Source: Oscillospiraceae bacterium (lineage in GTDB: Bacteria > Bacillota > Clostridia > Oscillospirales > Ruminococcaceae). Taken from it: a DNA stretch of 64,000 nucleotides. Made by a program: the position numbers and the translations under genes. Positions 7,729 to 15,897 of this stretch are shown here, piece after piece; the first letter of the stretch is position 1; each line of letters begins with the position of its first letter. The notes under the pieces are model-generated. The model was not told the DNA's origin. It saw only the letters and a program-made list of their open reading frames with translations, and did not search any database. The stretch lies in contig JAFTTI010000021.1 of assembly GCA_017466865.1 (NCBI GenBank), forward strand, positions 293,863 through 357,862, given 5' to 3'.

Positions 7729-9117
7729 ATGAGAATACTTGACATAATAGGAATGAGTTTCAAGAGTTTATGGCGAAGAAAAGTCAGGACTCTGCTTACT
7801 GTTCTCGGTGTTGTCATAGGTTCATGCGCTATCGTTGTTATGATTTCTTTGGGGCTTGGAATGGATAATGCTATGAAGTATTATCTGACGCAGTTCGGTG
7901 ACCTTAATGTTATTACCGTTTACGGAAATGTATGGACAGAAGGTCAGACTGAGCCTGTGAAGATAACCGAAGAAAATGTTGAATACATAAAGACAATAGA
8001 AAATGTTGAGGGGATTTTTCCGAAACTTGCGATAAACAGTGAAATGGTTTCGGTATGTGCAGGAAGAGGCGAGAGATACCGCAGAATGTATGGCGAGATT
8101 TACGGGGTTTATCCTGAATATCTCGAAAAATTCGGGTATAAGTTCAAAGAGGGAGAAGTTCCTGAAATTTTCAGTCATAATTTTATCATATTCGGTGAAC
8201 AGAGCGCATATAATTTTTTTGACACGAAGAAAAAACGCAATAATACCACATATCCGCAGGAGCAGGAAGACGGAACGATGAGTGATCCTTTCTTCAACCC
8301 TATGGAAGAACAGATACTTGTTTATGTAAACAACACAAACAAGTTTGTTGAGGACAATATGTGGGGACATTATGAGAGTGCGGGAAAATCTTATGAACAC
8401 AAGATGACCTGCGTCGGAATACTTGATGCCGAAAACAGCAGCGGAAACTGGGAGGCTTTTGACGGACTTTTTGTTTCGATGGATTTTGCTGATGAACTCT
8501 ATGATTCTTATGTAAAGGCTAACAAGATAAAGGATGCAAAAGAACCTGAAATATCTGAACTTAAAATATATGTAAACGACATAAATAATGTTGCAACCGT
8601 TCAGGAACAGATAGAGGCGATGGGATATTACTGTGACAGTATGGAAAGCGCAAGACAGTCTATGCAGGGGCAACTCGGCTCTCTTGAAGCGATGCTCGGC
8701 GGACTTGCGGCGATATCGCTTTTTGTTGCGGCGATAGGTATTACAAACACCATGATAATGTCTATCTATGAACGAACAAGAGAAATAGGCGTTATGAAGG
8801 TTTTAGGTTGTAAAATAAAGAATATCAGAGAGATGTTTTTAATAGAAGCCGCTTGTATAGGCTTTGTCGGAGGAGTTGCGGGTGTTCTGCTTTCTTTTAT
8901 AATATCGTTTATTTTCAATAAGTTTGGTTCGTCAATGTTAGGTCTTGATTATATGTATCAGCTAAATGACGGAACTGTACTTCCGATTTCTCTGATACCT
9001 TTCTGGCTTGTTATCGTTGCACTTTTATTCTCTACATTTGTAGGGATAGCAAGTGGATTTTATCCCGCAAACAGAGCGGTAAAAATTTCTGCACTTGAGG
9101 CAATAAAAAATGAATAA
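7729..9117 (+). CDS. FtsX/MacB-type ABC transporter permease
   Basis: A 462-residue permease with the MacB layout. One N-terminal helix (residues 19-40, VRTLLTVLGVVIGSCAIVVMI) is followed by a large extracellular MacB_PCD-like domain of about 260 residues. Three C-terminal helices follow, including LGGLAAISLFVAAIGITNTMIMSIYERTREIGVMKVLG, the hallmark FtsX coupling segment, and a closing VGIASGFYPANRAVKISALEAI. ATG is 5 nt after the stop of the Ig-like protein gene. With the upstream MacB-class ATPase it makes a type VII ABC system; such systems export peptides or lipids or transmit force to envelope enzymes rather than import. The periplasmic domain contains several Tyr-, Asn- and Glu-rich loops but no recognisable catalytic site. 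Confidence 0.9.
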   Translation: MRILDIIGMSFKSLWRRKVRTLLTVLGVVIGSCAIVVMISLGLGMDNAMKYYLTQFGDLNVITVYGNVWTEGQTEPVKITEENVEYIKTIENVEGIFPKLAINSEMVSVCAGRGERYRRMYGEIYGVYPEYLEKFGYKFKEGEVPEIFSHNFIIFGEQSAYNFFDTKKKRNNTTYPQEQEDGTMSDPFFNPMEEQILVYVNNTNKFVEDNMWGHYESAGKSYEHKMTCVGILDAENSSGNWEAFDGLFVSMDFADELYDSYVKANKIKDAKEPEISELKIYVNDINNVATVQEQIEAMGYYCDSMESARQSMQGQLGSLEAMLGGLAAISLFVAAIGITNTMIMSIYERTREIGVMKVLGCKIKNIREMFLIEAACIGFVGGVAGVLLSFIISFIFNKFGSSMLGLDYMYQLNDGTVLPISLIPFWLVIVALLFSTFVGIASGFYPANRAVKISALEAIKNE

Positions 9118-9128
9118 AGAGGTTTAAA

Positions 9129-9305
9129 ATGGAACAGAATAAAATCGACAGAATAAATTATCTTGCGAGAGAATCGAGAGTGAGGGAACTTACTCCCGAA
9201 GAAAAGGAAGAACAGACTACTCTTCGCAATGAATACAGAGCACTTTTCAAAAGAAATTTACAGGCACAACTTGACAACATTGAATTTGTTGACAAGAAGG
9301 ACTGA
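9129..9305 (+). CDS. DUF896 (YnzC/UPF0291) family protein
   Basis: A 58-residue protein starting MEQNKIDRINYLARESRVR, with LTPEEKEEQTTLRNEY in the middle. This is the characteristic two-helix DUF896/YnzC signature of Firmicutes. AAAGAGGTTTAAA provides a ribosome-binding site. The B. subtilis relative is SOS-associated, but the biochemical role of the family is unknown. The gene lies 11 nt after the ABC permease gene and is probably the last gene of that transcript. Confidence 0.85.
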   Translation: MEQNKIDRINYLARESRVRELTPEEKEEQTTLRNEYRALFKRNLQAQLDNIEFVDKKD

Positions 9306-9342
9306 TTTTTAATTACGCTGATATTACTATCAATCGGTAGTT

Positions 9343-9365
9343 TTGTTGTTTGTTTGTTTGTTTTG
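9343..9365. repeat. short TTTG microsatellite
   Basis: The intergenic sequence contains about four TTTG/TGTT units in a row (TTGTTTGTTTGTTTG) after the DUF896 gene. No gene is seen between 9306 and 9465. Confidence 0.5.
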
Positions 9366-9418
9366 GCAGTTTCCGTGTCTTTTTTATCGGAAACAACGGA
9401 AAAGCGTCTTCCGTGCCG

Positions 9419-9465
9419 TACGCAACAGGAGAGGGAAATTTTCTCTTTCCTGTTGCGTATTTTTC
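9419..9465 (+). terminator. intrinsic terminator
   Basis: TACGCAACAGGA (9419-9430) pairs perfectly with TCCTGTTGCGTA (9448-9459) and is followed by TTTTTC. It ends the ABC/DUF896 transcript. Confidence 0.85.
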
Positions 9466-9494
9466 TTGTGATTTTCACAAAAGTGGTGTATAAT
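9466..9494 (+). promoter_or_regulatory. sigma-A-type promoter for the lipid kinase
   Basis: TTGTGA (9466-9471), 17 nt, TATAAT (9489-9494). The downstream start codon is at 9529. Confidence 0.7.
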
Positions 9495-9528
9495 GTAATA
9501 AAACAGAAATAAATTCAGGGTGAAAAAT

Positions 9529-10431
9529 ATGAAAAAAATGCTTTTTGTTTATAATGCCAACGCAGGAAAGGCGCAGATAAAAAATCATCTTGTTACAATA
9601 CTCGACACATTTGTAAAGGGTGGTTATGATGTTACTGTAAGACCTACTCAGCAAAGGCTTGACGCTTATCAGATAGTTAAGGACAGAGCACACGAATTTG
9701 ACATTGTTTCATGCAGTGGTGGAGATGGAACTTTAAACGAGACTGTAAAGGGAGTTCTTGCATCTGATGTGAATGTTCCGATAGGATATATCCCTGCGGG
9801 AACGACAAACGATTTTGCTACAAGTCTTGGTATCCCAAAGGATATGCCTGAGGCGGCGGAGGGGATTATTTCGGGAACGCCTTTTCCTTGTGATATAGGT
9901 AGTTTTAACGGGCTTAATTTCAACTACATTGCCGCTTTCGGACTTTTTACAGAGGTTTCTTATCAGACATCACAGCAGAGAAAAAACCTTTTCGGACACA
10001 TGGCTTATGTTATTGAGGGCGCTAAAAGTCTTGCTTCTGTTACATCCTATCACATGGCGATAGAATATGACGGAAATGTAATTGAGGATGATTTTATCTT
10101 CGGAATGGTTTCAAACTCAATGTCAGTGGGCGGATTTACAGGGATGAATCCATTAGGCACAGAACTTGATGACGGACTTTTTGAGGCGGCTTTTATAAAG
10201 ATGCCTAAAAGCACAGTTCAGCTTCAGGAAACTTTACGCGATCTTACTAAATTTGAACTTTCGTCGGATTATTTCTATCTTTTCAGGGCGAGTGAAATAA
10301 AAATAACGGCAAGTGAGCTTATCCCATGGACACTTGACGGTGAATTCGGCGGAAACATAAAAGAGGCAGATATAAAATGTCTTAACAAAGCGGTTGAATT
10401 TATTATAAACAAAAAGAACGAAGAAGAATAA
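9529..10431 (+). CDS. YegS/DagK-family lipid kinase
   Basis: A diacylglycerol-kinase-type enzyme of about 300 residues that would phosphorylate a membrane lipid such as diacylglycerol or undecaprenol. Seen: the N-terminal FVYNANAGKAQ phosphate loop, SCSGGDGTLNETVKG (the GGDGT nucleotide motif near residue 65), GYIPAGTTNDFATSLGIP, and a C-terminal LDGEFGG segment typical of the family. ATG at 9529 is chosen because AGGGTG lies 6 nt upstream; the GTG at 9520 is part of that site. The gene is monocistronic, with its own promoter and a terminator directly after the stop. Substrate choice among DagK, YegS and BmrU-like enzymes cannot be decided here. Confidence 0.88.
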   Translation: MKKMLFVYNANAGKAQIKNHLVTILDTFVKGGYDVTVRPTQQRLDAYQIVKDRAHEFDIVSCSGGDGTLNETVKGVLASDVNVPIGYIPAGTTNDFATSLGIPKDMPEAAEGIISGTPFPCDIGSFNGLNFNYIAAFGLFTEVSYQTSQQRKNLFGHMAYVIEGAKSLASVTSYHMAIEYDGNVIEDDFIFGMVSNSMSVGGFTGMNPLGTELDDGLFEAAFIKMPKSTVQLQETLRDLTKFELSSDYFYLFRASEIKITASELIPWTLDGEFGGNIKEADIKCLNKAVEFIINKKNEEE

Positions 10432-10435
10432 ACAG

Positions 10436-10475
10436 AAAGCCTTTTCTTTTGACAAAAAAGAAGAGGCTTTTATAT
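10436..10475 (+). terminator. intrinsic terminator
   Basis: AAAGCCTTTTCTT pairs with AAGAAGAGGCTTT (one G-T pair) and is followed by TATATTTTTA. It closes the lipid kinase gene. Confidence 0.75.
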
Positions 10476-10483
10476 TTTTATTG

Positions 10484-10512
10484 TGGACAAAAGAGGACGG
10501 ATGTGGTATAAT
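10484..10512 (+). promoter_or_regulatory. promoter of the pyrimidine operon
   Basis: TGGACA (10484-10489), 17 nt, and an extended TGGTATAAT ending at 10512. The leader to the pyrC ATG is only about 25 nt, leaving no room for a PyrR-type attenuator. Confidence 0.7.
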
Positions 10513-10543
10513 ATTCTGGATAGAATTTTAAAGGAGGATTTAA

Positions 10544-11815
10544 ATGTCAGGAACAATTCTTCTGAAAGATATGAGAATAATTACATCTTCTTCTGAAAGC
10601 AGGGGCGACATTCTTATAAAAGACGGAATTATCGCTGAAATAAGCGAGAGCATTTCATCTTCTGCAGATAAGGTTATTGATGGAAAAGGAAAACTCTGTG
10701 TTTCACCGGGGCTTTTTGATATGCATGTTCATTTCCGTGACCCGGGGCTTACTCACAAAGAAGATATTATAACAGGAACAGATGCTGCAGCGGCAGGTGG
10801 AATCACGGGCGTTGTAACTATGCCCAACACAAAACCTGCGACAGATTCTGCTGAAACTGTTAAATACATCATAGAAAAGGCAGAGGGTTCGGGCGTTACT
10901 ATTTATCCTTCGGCTTGTATAACAAAGGGACTTATGGGAGAAGAACTCTGTGACTATGAAAGTCTTAAAAAAGCAGGGGCTACCGTTATAACAGATGACG
11001 GCAGACCTGTTGAAAATCCCGATATGCTTTTTAAGGCACTTCAGTTATCAAAGGAAAACGGACTTTTGGTTGCTTGTCATTGTGAAGACCTTGACATAAT
11101 AGACGGCGGAATCATCAACAAGGGAAAAATCTCTGAAGAACTGGGCGTTAAGGGAATGGACAGGCTTTCTGAGGACAGCATTACCGAAAGAGATATTCTT
11201 CTCTGTGAAAAGGCGGATGCGAAAATCCATATATGCCACGTTTCAACAAAGGGAAGTGCTGAGATAATAAGAAATGCAAAGAAGAGGGGAGTAAGAGTCA
11301 CTTGTGAGACTTGTCCTCACTACTTCATCTATACAGATGAAAAACTTCTCATGAAAGATGCCGATTACAGAATGAATCCTCCGCTTCGTGAGGAAGAGGA
11401 CAGACAGGCTATTATAGAGGCAATCCTCGACGGCACTATCGACTGTATAGTTACTGACCACGCGCCACACGCTAAAGAAGAAAAAGCAGACTTTTTAAAA
11501 GCGCCCAATGGTGTTGTGGGGCTTGAAACATCACTTGCGGCAACACTCACAGCACTTTATCATACGGGAAAAATAAGTCTTTCAAAGATAGTTTCTCTTA
11601 TAAGTGAAAATCCGAGAAGAATAGCGGGTGCCACGGCTGCTGAAATAAAGGTCGGCAGTAAGGCTGATATGACAATCTTTGACCCCGATGAAGAATGGGT
11701 TGTTGTTCCTTCTGAACTTAAATCGAAATCCAAGAACACGGTTTTCAAGGGAGAAAAGTTTAAAGGAAAAGCAAAGGCAATAATAAACGGTAACATTATA
11801 AAATCAAATATATAG
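10544..11815 (+). CDS. pyrC: dihydroorotase
   Basis: Class I dihydroorotase, 423 residues, which cyclises carbamoyl-aspartate to dihydroorotate in UMP synthesis. The zinc-binding DMHVHFRDPG lies near residue 60. GVVTMPNTKPATDS, CHCEDLDII, IHICHVSTKGSAEII and IVTDHAPHAKEEK supply the remaining His and Asp ligands, and the class I motif GVVGLETSLAATLT follows. An AAAGGAGG site lies 6-8 nt before the ATG. It is the first gene of a tight operon with pyrF (13-nt gap), pyrK and pyrD, which suggests coordinated expression. The carbamoyl-phosphate synthase and aspartate transcarbamoylase genes of the pathway are not in the window. Confidence 0.95.
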   Translation: MSGTILLKDMRIITSSSESRGDILIKDGIIAEISESISSSADKVIDGKGKLCVSPGLFDMHVHFRDPGLTHKEDIITGTDAAAAGGITGVVTMPNTKPATDSAETVKYIIEKAEGSGVTIYPSACITKGLMGEELCDYESLKKAGATVITDDGRPVENPDMLFKALQLSKENGLLVACHCEDLDIIDGGIINKGKISEELGVKGMDRLSEDSITERDILLCEKADAKIHICHVSTKGSAEIIRNAKKRGVRVTCETCPHYFIYTDEKLLMKDADYRMNPPLREEEDRQAIIEAILDGTIDCIVTDHAPHAKEEKADFLKAPNGVVGLETSLAATLTALYHTGKISLSKIVSLISENPRRIAGATAAEIKVGSKADMTIFDPDEEWVVVPSELKSKSKNTVFKGEKFKGKAKAIINGNIIKSNI

Positions 11816-11828
11816 GAGGCAGGTAAAT

Positions 11829-12743
11829 ATGTCACTCGACAGACTTATCGAAAAAATCAAGGAAACAGAAAACCCAAGCGTTATAGGACTTGACCCAAAG
11901 CTTGACTATGTTCCTGAATTCATCAAGAAAAAGGCTTTTGAAAAGGACGGCGAAACACTTAAAGCCGCATCAAAGGCTATCCTTACATTCAACAAGGGAA
12001 TTATTGACGCTATATGCGATGTTGTTCCCGCTATAAAGCCTCAGGCAGCTTACTACGAAATGTATGGCTATCACGGAGTAAAGACACTCTATAAGACAAT
12101 TCAGTATGCAAAAGAAAAAGGTATGTTTGTTATGACAGACGGTAAGCGTAATGACATAGGCGCTACTATGGAAGCTTATGCTACTGCTCATCTCGGAACA
12201 ACTATTGTAGGCAGTGAAGAACTTGACGCTTTCGGTGCTGACGCGCTCACTGTAAACGGATACCTTGGTACTGACGGAATTGCTCCTCTCCTTAAAATCT
12301 GCAAAGAAAAAGACAAGGGTATTTTCGTTCTCGTAAAGACTTCTAACCAGTCATCAGGTGAACTTCAGGACCTTAAAATAGGTGACAAGACAGTTTATGA
12401 GGTTATGGGCGATATGTGTGAAAAATGGGGCGCTGAAGATATGGGTAAATACGGATACAGCGGTGTTGGTGCTGTTGTTGGTGCTACTTATCCCGAACAG
12501 CTCGCTGAAATGAGAGCAAAGCTTCCTCATACATTCTTCCTCGTTCCAGGCTATGGCGCACAGGGTGGCGGAGCTGCCGGTGTTGCAAAGGCATTTGACA
12601 AGAACGGAATGGGCGCTATCGTTAACTCATCAAGAGCAGTTATGTGTGCTTATCAGAAGGGTGGATATGACGAAAAGGATTACGCTCTCGCTGCACTCAA
12701 CGAAGTACTCAGAATGAAGAAGGACATCACAGACGCACTTTAA
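11829..12743 (+). CDS. pyrF: orotidine 5'-phosphate decarboxylase (type 2)
   Basis: OMP decarboxylase, 304 residues, the longer type 2 form found in many Clostridia and Actinobacteria. It converts OMP to UMP. The catalytic Lys/Asp tetrad is in MTDGKRNDIGATM near residue 103. SVIGLDPKLDYVPEF is at the N-terminus, and FFLVPGYGAQGGGAAGVAKAF, the phosphate-binding loop, is near residue 235. ATG follows AGGAGGCAGG. The codon usage becomes rich in C-ending codons in the second half, as in highly expressed genes of the window. Genes on both sides belong to the same pathway. Confidence 0.95.
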   Translation: MSLDRLIEKIKETENPSVIGLDPKLDYVPEFIKKKAFEKDGETLKAASKAILTFNKGIIDAICDVVPAIKPQAAYYEMYGYHGVKTLYKTIQYAKEKGMFVMTDGKRNDIGATMEAYATAHLGTTIVGSEELDAFGADALTVNGYLGTDGIAPLLKICKEKDKGIFVLVKTSNQSSGELQDLKIGDKTVYEVMGDMCEKWGAEDMGKYGYSGVGAVVGATYPEQLAEMRAKLPHTFFLVPGYGAQGGGAAGVAKAFDKNGMGAIVNSSRAVMCAYQKGGYDEKDYALAALNEVLRMKKDITDAL

Positions 12744-12756
12744 TATTTAAACGGAG

Positions 12757-13533
12757 ATGAAAAAGTTGAAATACACTCAGGGTAAATATATTTTGGTTTC
12801 TAAAAAAACTCTTGCTAAAGAAATTTACGATTTTGAAATACTCTGTCCCGATATAGCAGAGGTTGCTGTTGCGGGTCAGTTTGTAAATGTAATTGCTGAC
12901 GGATACACACTCAGAAGACCTATATCAATCTGTGGGATTGACAAGGAAAAGGGAACTATAAGAATCGTATTCGAGGTAAGAGGAAAAGGAACAAAGCAGA
13001 TAGCAAAAATCAACGAAGGCGAAATGATAGATATTTTAGGACCTTTGGGAAAGGGCTTCCCTATGGATGACTACAAGACAGCGATTACTGTCGGTGGTGG
13101 AATAGGAACTCCTCCTATGAACGAAATCGCAAAGCATTTCGGTGAAAACTGTCGTTCTATCAGTGGTTTCAGAAACGCTGCTGCTGTTATTTTACAGGAT
13201 GACCTCAAATCATTTGGTGCTGAAACAATACTCTGCACAGACGACGGAAGTATGGGCAGAAAAGGCTTTGTTACAGAGGCTTTGAAAGACGAAGTCAATA
13301 AGAAAAAGCCTGATGTTATCTATGCCTGCGGACCTAATGTTATGATAAAGGGTGTTGTTGACATCGCGAAAGAAGCGGGCGTTCCTTGCTTTATTTCTCT
13401 TGAAGAAAGAATGGGTTGTGGAATAGGTGCTTGTCTTGTATGTGCTTGTCGAACAGTTAAGAACGGCGAAGAATATTATGCACACGTTTGTAAGGACGGC
13501 CCTGTATTCAATTCCGAGGAGGTAATTTTCTGA
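12757..13533 (+). CDS. pyrK: dihydroorotate dehydrogenase electron-transfer subunit
   Basis: FAD/[2Fe-2S] subunit of the class 1B dihydroorotate dehydrogenase, which lets PyrD use NAD+ as electron acceptor. The roughly 258-residue protein has the flavin-binding LRRPISICGID near residue 50, a GGGIGTPPM nucleotide motif near 110, and a C-terminal cluster motif CGIGACLVCACR plus a later Cys in AHVCKDG. Two starts are possible. ATG at 12757 directly abuts the GGAG site; TTG at 12766, three codons later, has GGAG at a better 9-nt spacing. I list the ATG, but the TTG is at least as likely. The TGA stop shares its last base with the pyrD ATG (TGATG). Confidence 0.93.
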   Translation: MKKLKYTQGKYILVSKKTLAKEIYDFEILCPDIAEVAVAGQFVNVIADGYTLRRPISICGIDKEKGTIRIVFEVRGKGTKQIAKINEGEMIDILGPLGKGFPMDDYKTAITVGGGIGTPPMNEIAKHFGENCRSISGFRNAAAVILQDDLKSFGAETILCTDDGSMGRKGFVTEALKDEVNKKKPDVIYACGPNVMIKGVVDIAKEAGVPCFISLEERMGCGIGACLVCACRTVKNGEEYYAHVCKDGPVFNSEEVIF

Positions 13534-14444
13534 TGGCAGATTTAAGTGTTAAAGTTGCGGGAGTTGATTTTAAAAACCCTGTTATCGTCGCATCGGGAAC
13601 TTTTGGATACGGCAGGGAATATGAAGAACTTTTCCCTCTTTCTGTTTTAGGCGGAATTTCTACAAAGGGAACAACGGGTGTTAAGAGAACGGGAAATCCA
13701 TCTCCGAGAATTGCCGAAACACCAAGCGGAATACTTAATTCTGTAGGTCTTCAGAACCCCGGAATTGATTATTTCATCGCGAATGAACTTCCTTATCTTA
13801 AAACCAAAGACACAACAATTGTTGCTAACATTGCGGGTTCGACACCTGAAGAATGTGCTGAGGTTGCAAAGAAACTCGACTCGACAGATGTTGATATGAT
13901 AGAACTTAACATCTCGTGTCCCAATGTAAAGCAGGGCGGTGCTGCTTTCGGAACATCATGTGAGGGTGCGGCGGCTGTTACAAGAATTGTAAGAAATGCG
14001 ACAAAGAAACCTCTTATGGTTAAGCTTTCGCCTAATGTTACTAGCATTGTTGACATTGCAAAAGCTGTTGAGGCAGAGGGCGCTGACGCTGTTTCACTTA
14101 TAAACACACTTCTCGGAATGAGAATAGACATAAACACAAGAAGACCTATTCTTAAAAACAATGTCGGAGGACTTTCAGGCCCCTGCGTTTTCCCGGTTGC
14201 TGTGAGAATGGTATGGCAGGTTGCAAATGCGGTTGGCATTGACGTTGTCGGAATGGGCGGTATTGCTACTTATGAAGATGCTATCGAAATGATGATGGCG
14301 GGTGCTAAAGCTATTCAGATAGGAACTGTTCTTTTCAATAACCCTTATGCTGCGGTTGATATTGTCAACGGTATGAATGAGTGGTGCGATAAAAACGGTG
14401 TAAGAAATATCGGTGAGATTTCAGGAACGGTAAAAAAATGGTAA
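13533..14444 (+). CDS. pyrD: dihydroorotate dehydrogenase, class 1B catalytic subunit
   Basis: FMN enzyme, 303 residues, oxidising dihydroorotate to orotate as the PyrD2K2 complex. Seen: NPVIVASGTFGYG at the N-terminus, the substrate-binding LNSVGLQNPG near residue 70, ELNISCPNVKQGG with the class 1B catalytic Cys near residue 130, MVKLSPNV, and the FMN phosphate loop VGMGGIATYEDAIEMMMAGA near residues 240-260. Class 1B assignment is supported by the adjacent pyrK. Start and stop overlap the neighbouring genes (1 nt with pyrK, 7 nt with the phosphatase gene), so translation is coupled. Confidence 0.95.
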   Translation: MADLSVKVAGVDFKNPVIVASGTFGYGREYEELFPLSVLGGISTKGTTGVKRTGNPSPRIAETPSGILNSVGLQNPGIDYFIANELPYLKTKDTTIVANIAGSTPEECAEVAKKLDSTDVDMIELNISCPNVKQGGAAFGTSCEGAAAVTRIVRNATKKPLMVKLSPNVTSIVDIAKAVEAEGADAVSLINTLLGMRIDINTRRPILKNNVGGLSGPCVFPVAVRMVWQVANAVGIDVVGMGGIATYEDAIEMMMAGAKAIQIGTVLFNNPYAAVDIVNGMNEWCDKNGVRNIGEISGTVKKW

Positions 14445-15079
14445 CTAAGATTATTTTTATAAGACACGCTGAGGCTATGGGTAATGTTACAGGAAGATAC
14501 CAGGGTAGAAGTGATGCTGATGTTACTGAAAACGGAAGAAAACAGCTTGACGCTTTAGCTGAAAGATTCAAAGATATTCCGTTTGATGTAATTTACACAA
14601 GCCCTCTTTCAAGAACAAGAGCTACTGCTGAAGCGGTAAACAGATATAACGGAAAAGAAATCATCATAGAAGACGGTTTACTTGAATTTGACGGCGGAAA
14701 ATGGGAAGGGAAGAAGTGGGATGATATAGCTATAGAGTTCCCTGATGAACTTTATGACTGGAACAATCATCTCGAAAAACTTACTGCTCCCGACGGAGAA
14801 AGCATAGCGGGACTTCGCGTTCGTATGGCTGAAACTGTCAAGAAAATACTTAAAGAAAACAAAGGGAAAACCATTGTTGCGGTTTCACACGGGTGCGCTT
14901 TAAGAACATATTTCAACTATGCTTTAAACCTTCCGTTTGAAGAAATAAACAACGACCATTGGGTTATGAATACATCACTCACTTTGTTTGAATATGATGA
15001 TGACTTAAAGGCGACTATGATTTACAAGGAAGATGCAACGCATCTTGAAAATGCGGGTGTTCCCGTTAAAAAACACTGA
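14438..15079 (+). CDS. histidine phosphatase superfamily protein (phosphoglycerate-mutase-like)
   Basis: A 213-residue member of the RHG phosphatase superfamily. The phosphate pocket IRHAEAMGN starts near residue 7; Ala replaces the Gly of the RHG motif. YTSPLSRTRATAEAV follows with the second Arg, then the acid residue in LLEFDGGKWEGK, and VAVSHGCALR supplies the second His near residue 150. Substrate is undefined: family members include phosphoglycerate mutases, alpha-ribazole phosphatase (CobC) and general phosphatases. No cobalamin genes are near, so CobC is not supported. It overlaps pyrD by 7 nt and precedes ruvX by 14 nt, so it is transcribed with the pyrimidine genes. Confidence 0.85.
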   Translation: MVTKIIFIRHAEAMGNVTGRYQGRSDADVTENGRKQLDALAERFKDIPFDVIYTSPLSRTRATAEAVNRYNGKEIIIEDGLLEFDGGKWEGKKWDDIAIEFPDELYDWNNHLEKLTAPDGESIAGLRVRMAETVKKILKENKGKTIVAVSHGCALRTYFNYALNLPFEEINNDHWVMNTSLTLFEYDDDLKATMIYKEDATHLENAGVPVKKH

Positions 15080-15093
15080 CGGAGGATTTTTTT

Positions 15094-15519
15094 ATGAGAA
15101 TACTTGCGGTTGACTACGGCGAGGTAAGAACAGGTCTTGCTGTATGCGACAGAACGGAATTTTTAGCCTCACCCGTTGGAGTTATCGAAGAAAGAAAATT
15201 CGAGGAACTTTTAATGAAAGTTATGTTCATTGCAAAGGACCACGGGGTAGGAGAGATAATTGTCGGACACCCTAAGAATATGGATGGCAGTGAGGGTGAA
15301 AAGGCGAATAAATGCAGGAAGTTCGCTGAAGATTTAGAGGAACTTTCAGGAATTCCCGTTAAGTTATGGGATGAAAGAAGAACAACGATAACAGCACATA
15401 ATATCCTTAACGAAACAGACACAAGAGGAAAGAAACGCAAGGAAGTTGTGGACGCTGTTGCGGCTACTGTTCTTTTGGAAAGTTATTTAAGATACAGAGA
15501 ACTTCATAGAGAAGGATAA
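15094..15519 (+). CDS. ruvX: YqgF/RuvX family Holliday-junction resolvase-like protein
   Basis: A 141-residue RNase H-fold nuclease of the YqgF family, implicated in pre-16S rRNA 5'-end maturation and proposed as a Holliday-junction resolvase. Motifs: ILAVDYGEVRTGLAVCD at the N-terminus with the first catalytic Asp, IIVGHPKNMDGSEGEKA in the middle, and LWDERRTTITAHNIL plus VVDAVAATVLLESYL at the end with the last Asp. The usual YqgF motif is GLPxxMDG; here the start of it is HPKNMDG. ATG follows GGAGGA. It is the last gene before a strong terminator. Confidence 0.9.
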   Translation: MRILAVDYGEVRTGLAVCDRTEFLASPVGVIEERKFEELLMKVMFIAKDHGVGEIIVGHPKNMDGSEGEKANKCRKFAEDLEELSGIPVKLWDERRTTITAHNILNETDTRGKKRKEVVDAVAATVLLESYLRYRELHREG

Positions 15520-15522
15520 CAA

Positions 15523-15560
15523 AAAGGCTTGTATGCAAATAGCATACAAGCCTTTGATTT
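15523..15560 (+). terminator. intrinsic terminator of the pyr operon
   Basis: A 14-bp perfect stem (AAAGGCTTGTATGC with GCATACAAGCCTTT, 15523-15555) followed by a T-rich tail. Confidence 0.9.
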
Positions 15561-15568
15561 TATTTATA

Positions 15569-15670
15569 CAAAAACGCTCTGAAGGCGAGTCGCCTTTGAC
15601 AATTCGTATCTTACAGATTGATCAAAAGAAGTTTACCGCTCGGTAACGAAAATAAAACAAAAACGCTCTG
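15569..15670. repeat. 13-bp direct repeat and small hairpins beyond tRNA-Lys
   Basis: CAAAAACGCTCTG occurs at 15569-15581 and again at 15658-15670. Between them lie an AAGGCGA/TCGCCTT hairpin (about 15582-15596) and a GTTTACC/GGTAAC hairpin (about 15630-15647). No coding sequence is seen. The second copy is the 3' arm of the tRNA terminator, and the first may be a decayed duplicate of it. Confidence 0.45.
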
Positions 15671-15687
15671 CTTTAAAAGCAGAGCGT
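15655..15687 (-). terminator. intrinsic terminator of tRNA-Lys
   Basis: ACGCTCTGC (15663-15671) pairs with GCAGAGCGT (15679-15687). On the minus strand the stem is followed by TTTTTGTTTTATTTT, directly downstream of the tRNA. Confidence 0.8.
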
Positions 15688-15688
15688 C

Positions 15689-15764
15689 TGGTGAGACATT
15701 GGGGATTCGAACCCCAGACCCCTTGATTAAAAGTCAAGTGCTCTACCGACTGAGCTAATGTCTC
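15689..15764 (-). tRNA. tRNA-Lys (TTT anticodon)
   Basis: A 76-nt cloverleaf on the minus strand. The acceptor stem is GAGACAT/ATGTCTC, the D arm contains TAGCTCAGTCGGTAGAGCA, the anticodon arm is CTTGA-CTTTTAA-TCAAG, and the T arm is CTGGG-GTTCGAATC-CCCAA-like. CCA is encoded at the 3' end. The anticodon loop gives TTT, lysine. Confidence 0.95.
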
Positions 15765-15897
15765 ATTTTGCTGACTGTTATTTCAAGTCAGCATATAGAT
15801 TATATCAAAAATTAAGGCTTGTGTCAACAGAAATATTTTGGTTTTGTAGTTATGATAACTTTTTAGCGAAAGATTAACGGGATAATATGCAATTTGC

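Noticed and set aside
7822-8673. Long antisense reading frame (283 codons) opposite the ABC permease gene
   Set aside because: It has no ribosome-binding site, odd Tyr/Ile/His-rich composition, and lies fully within a well-supported gene.
9343-9365. CRISPR or VNTR array
   Set aside because: Only about four 4-bp units; no spacers or longer repeats anywhere in the window.
10513-10543. PyrR attenuator before pyrC
   Set aside because: The leader is about 25 nt, too short for anti-antiterminator and terminator stems.
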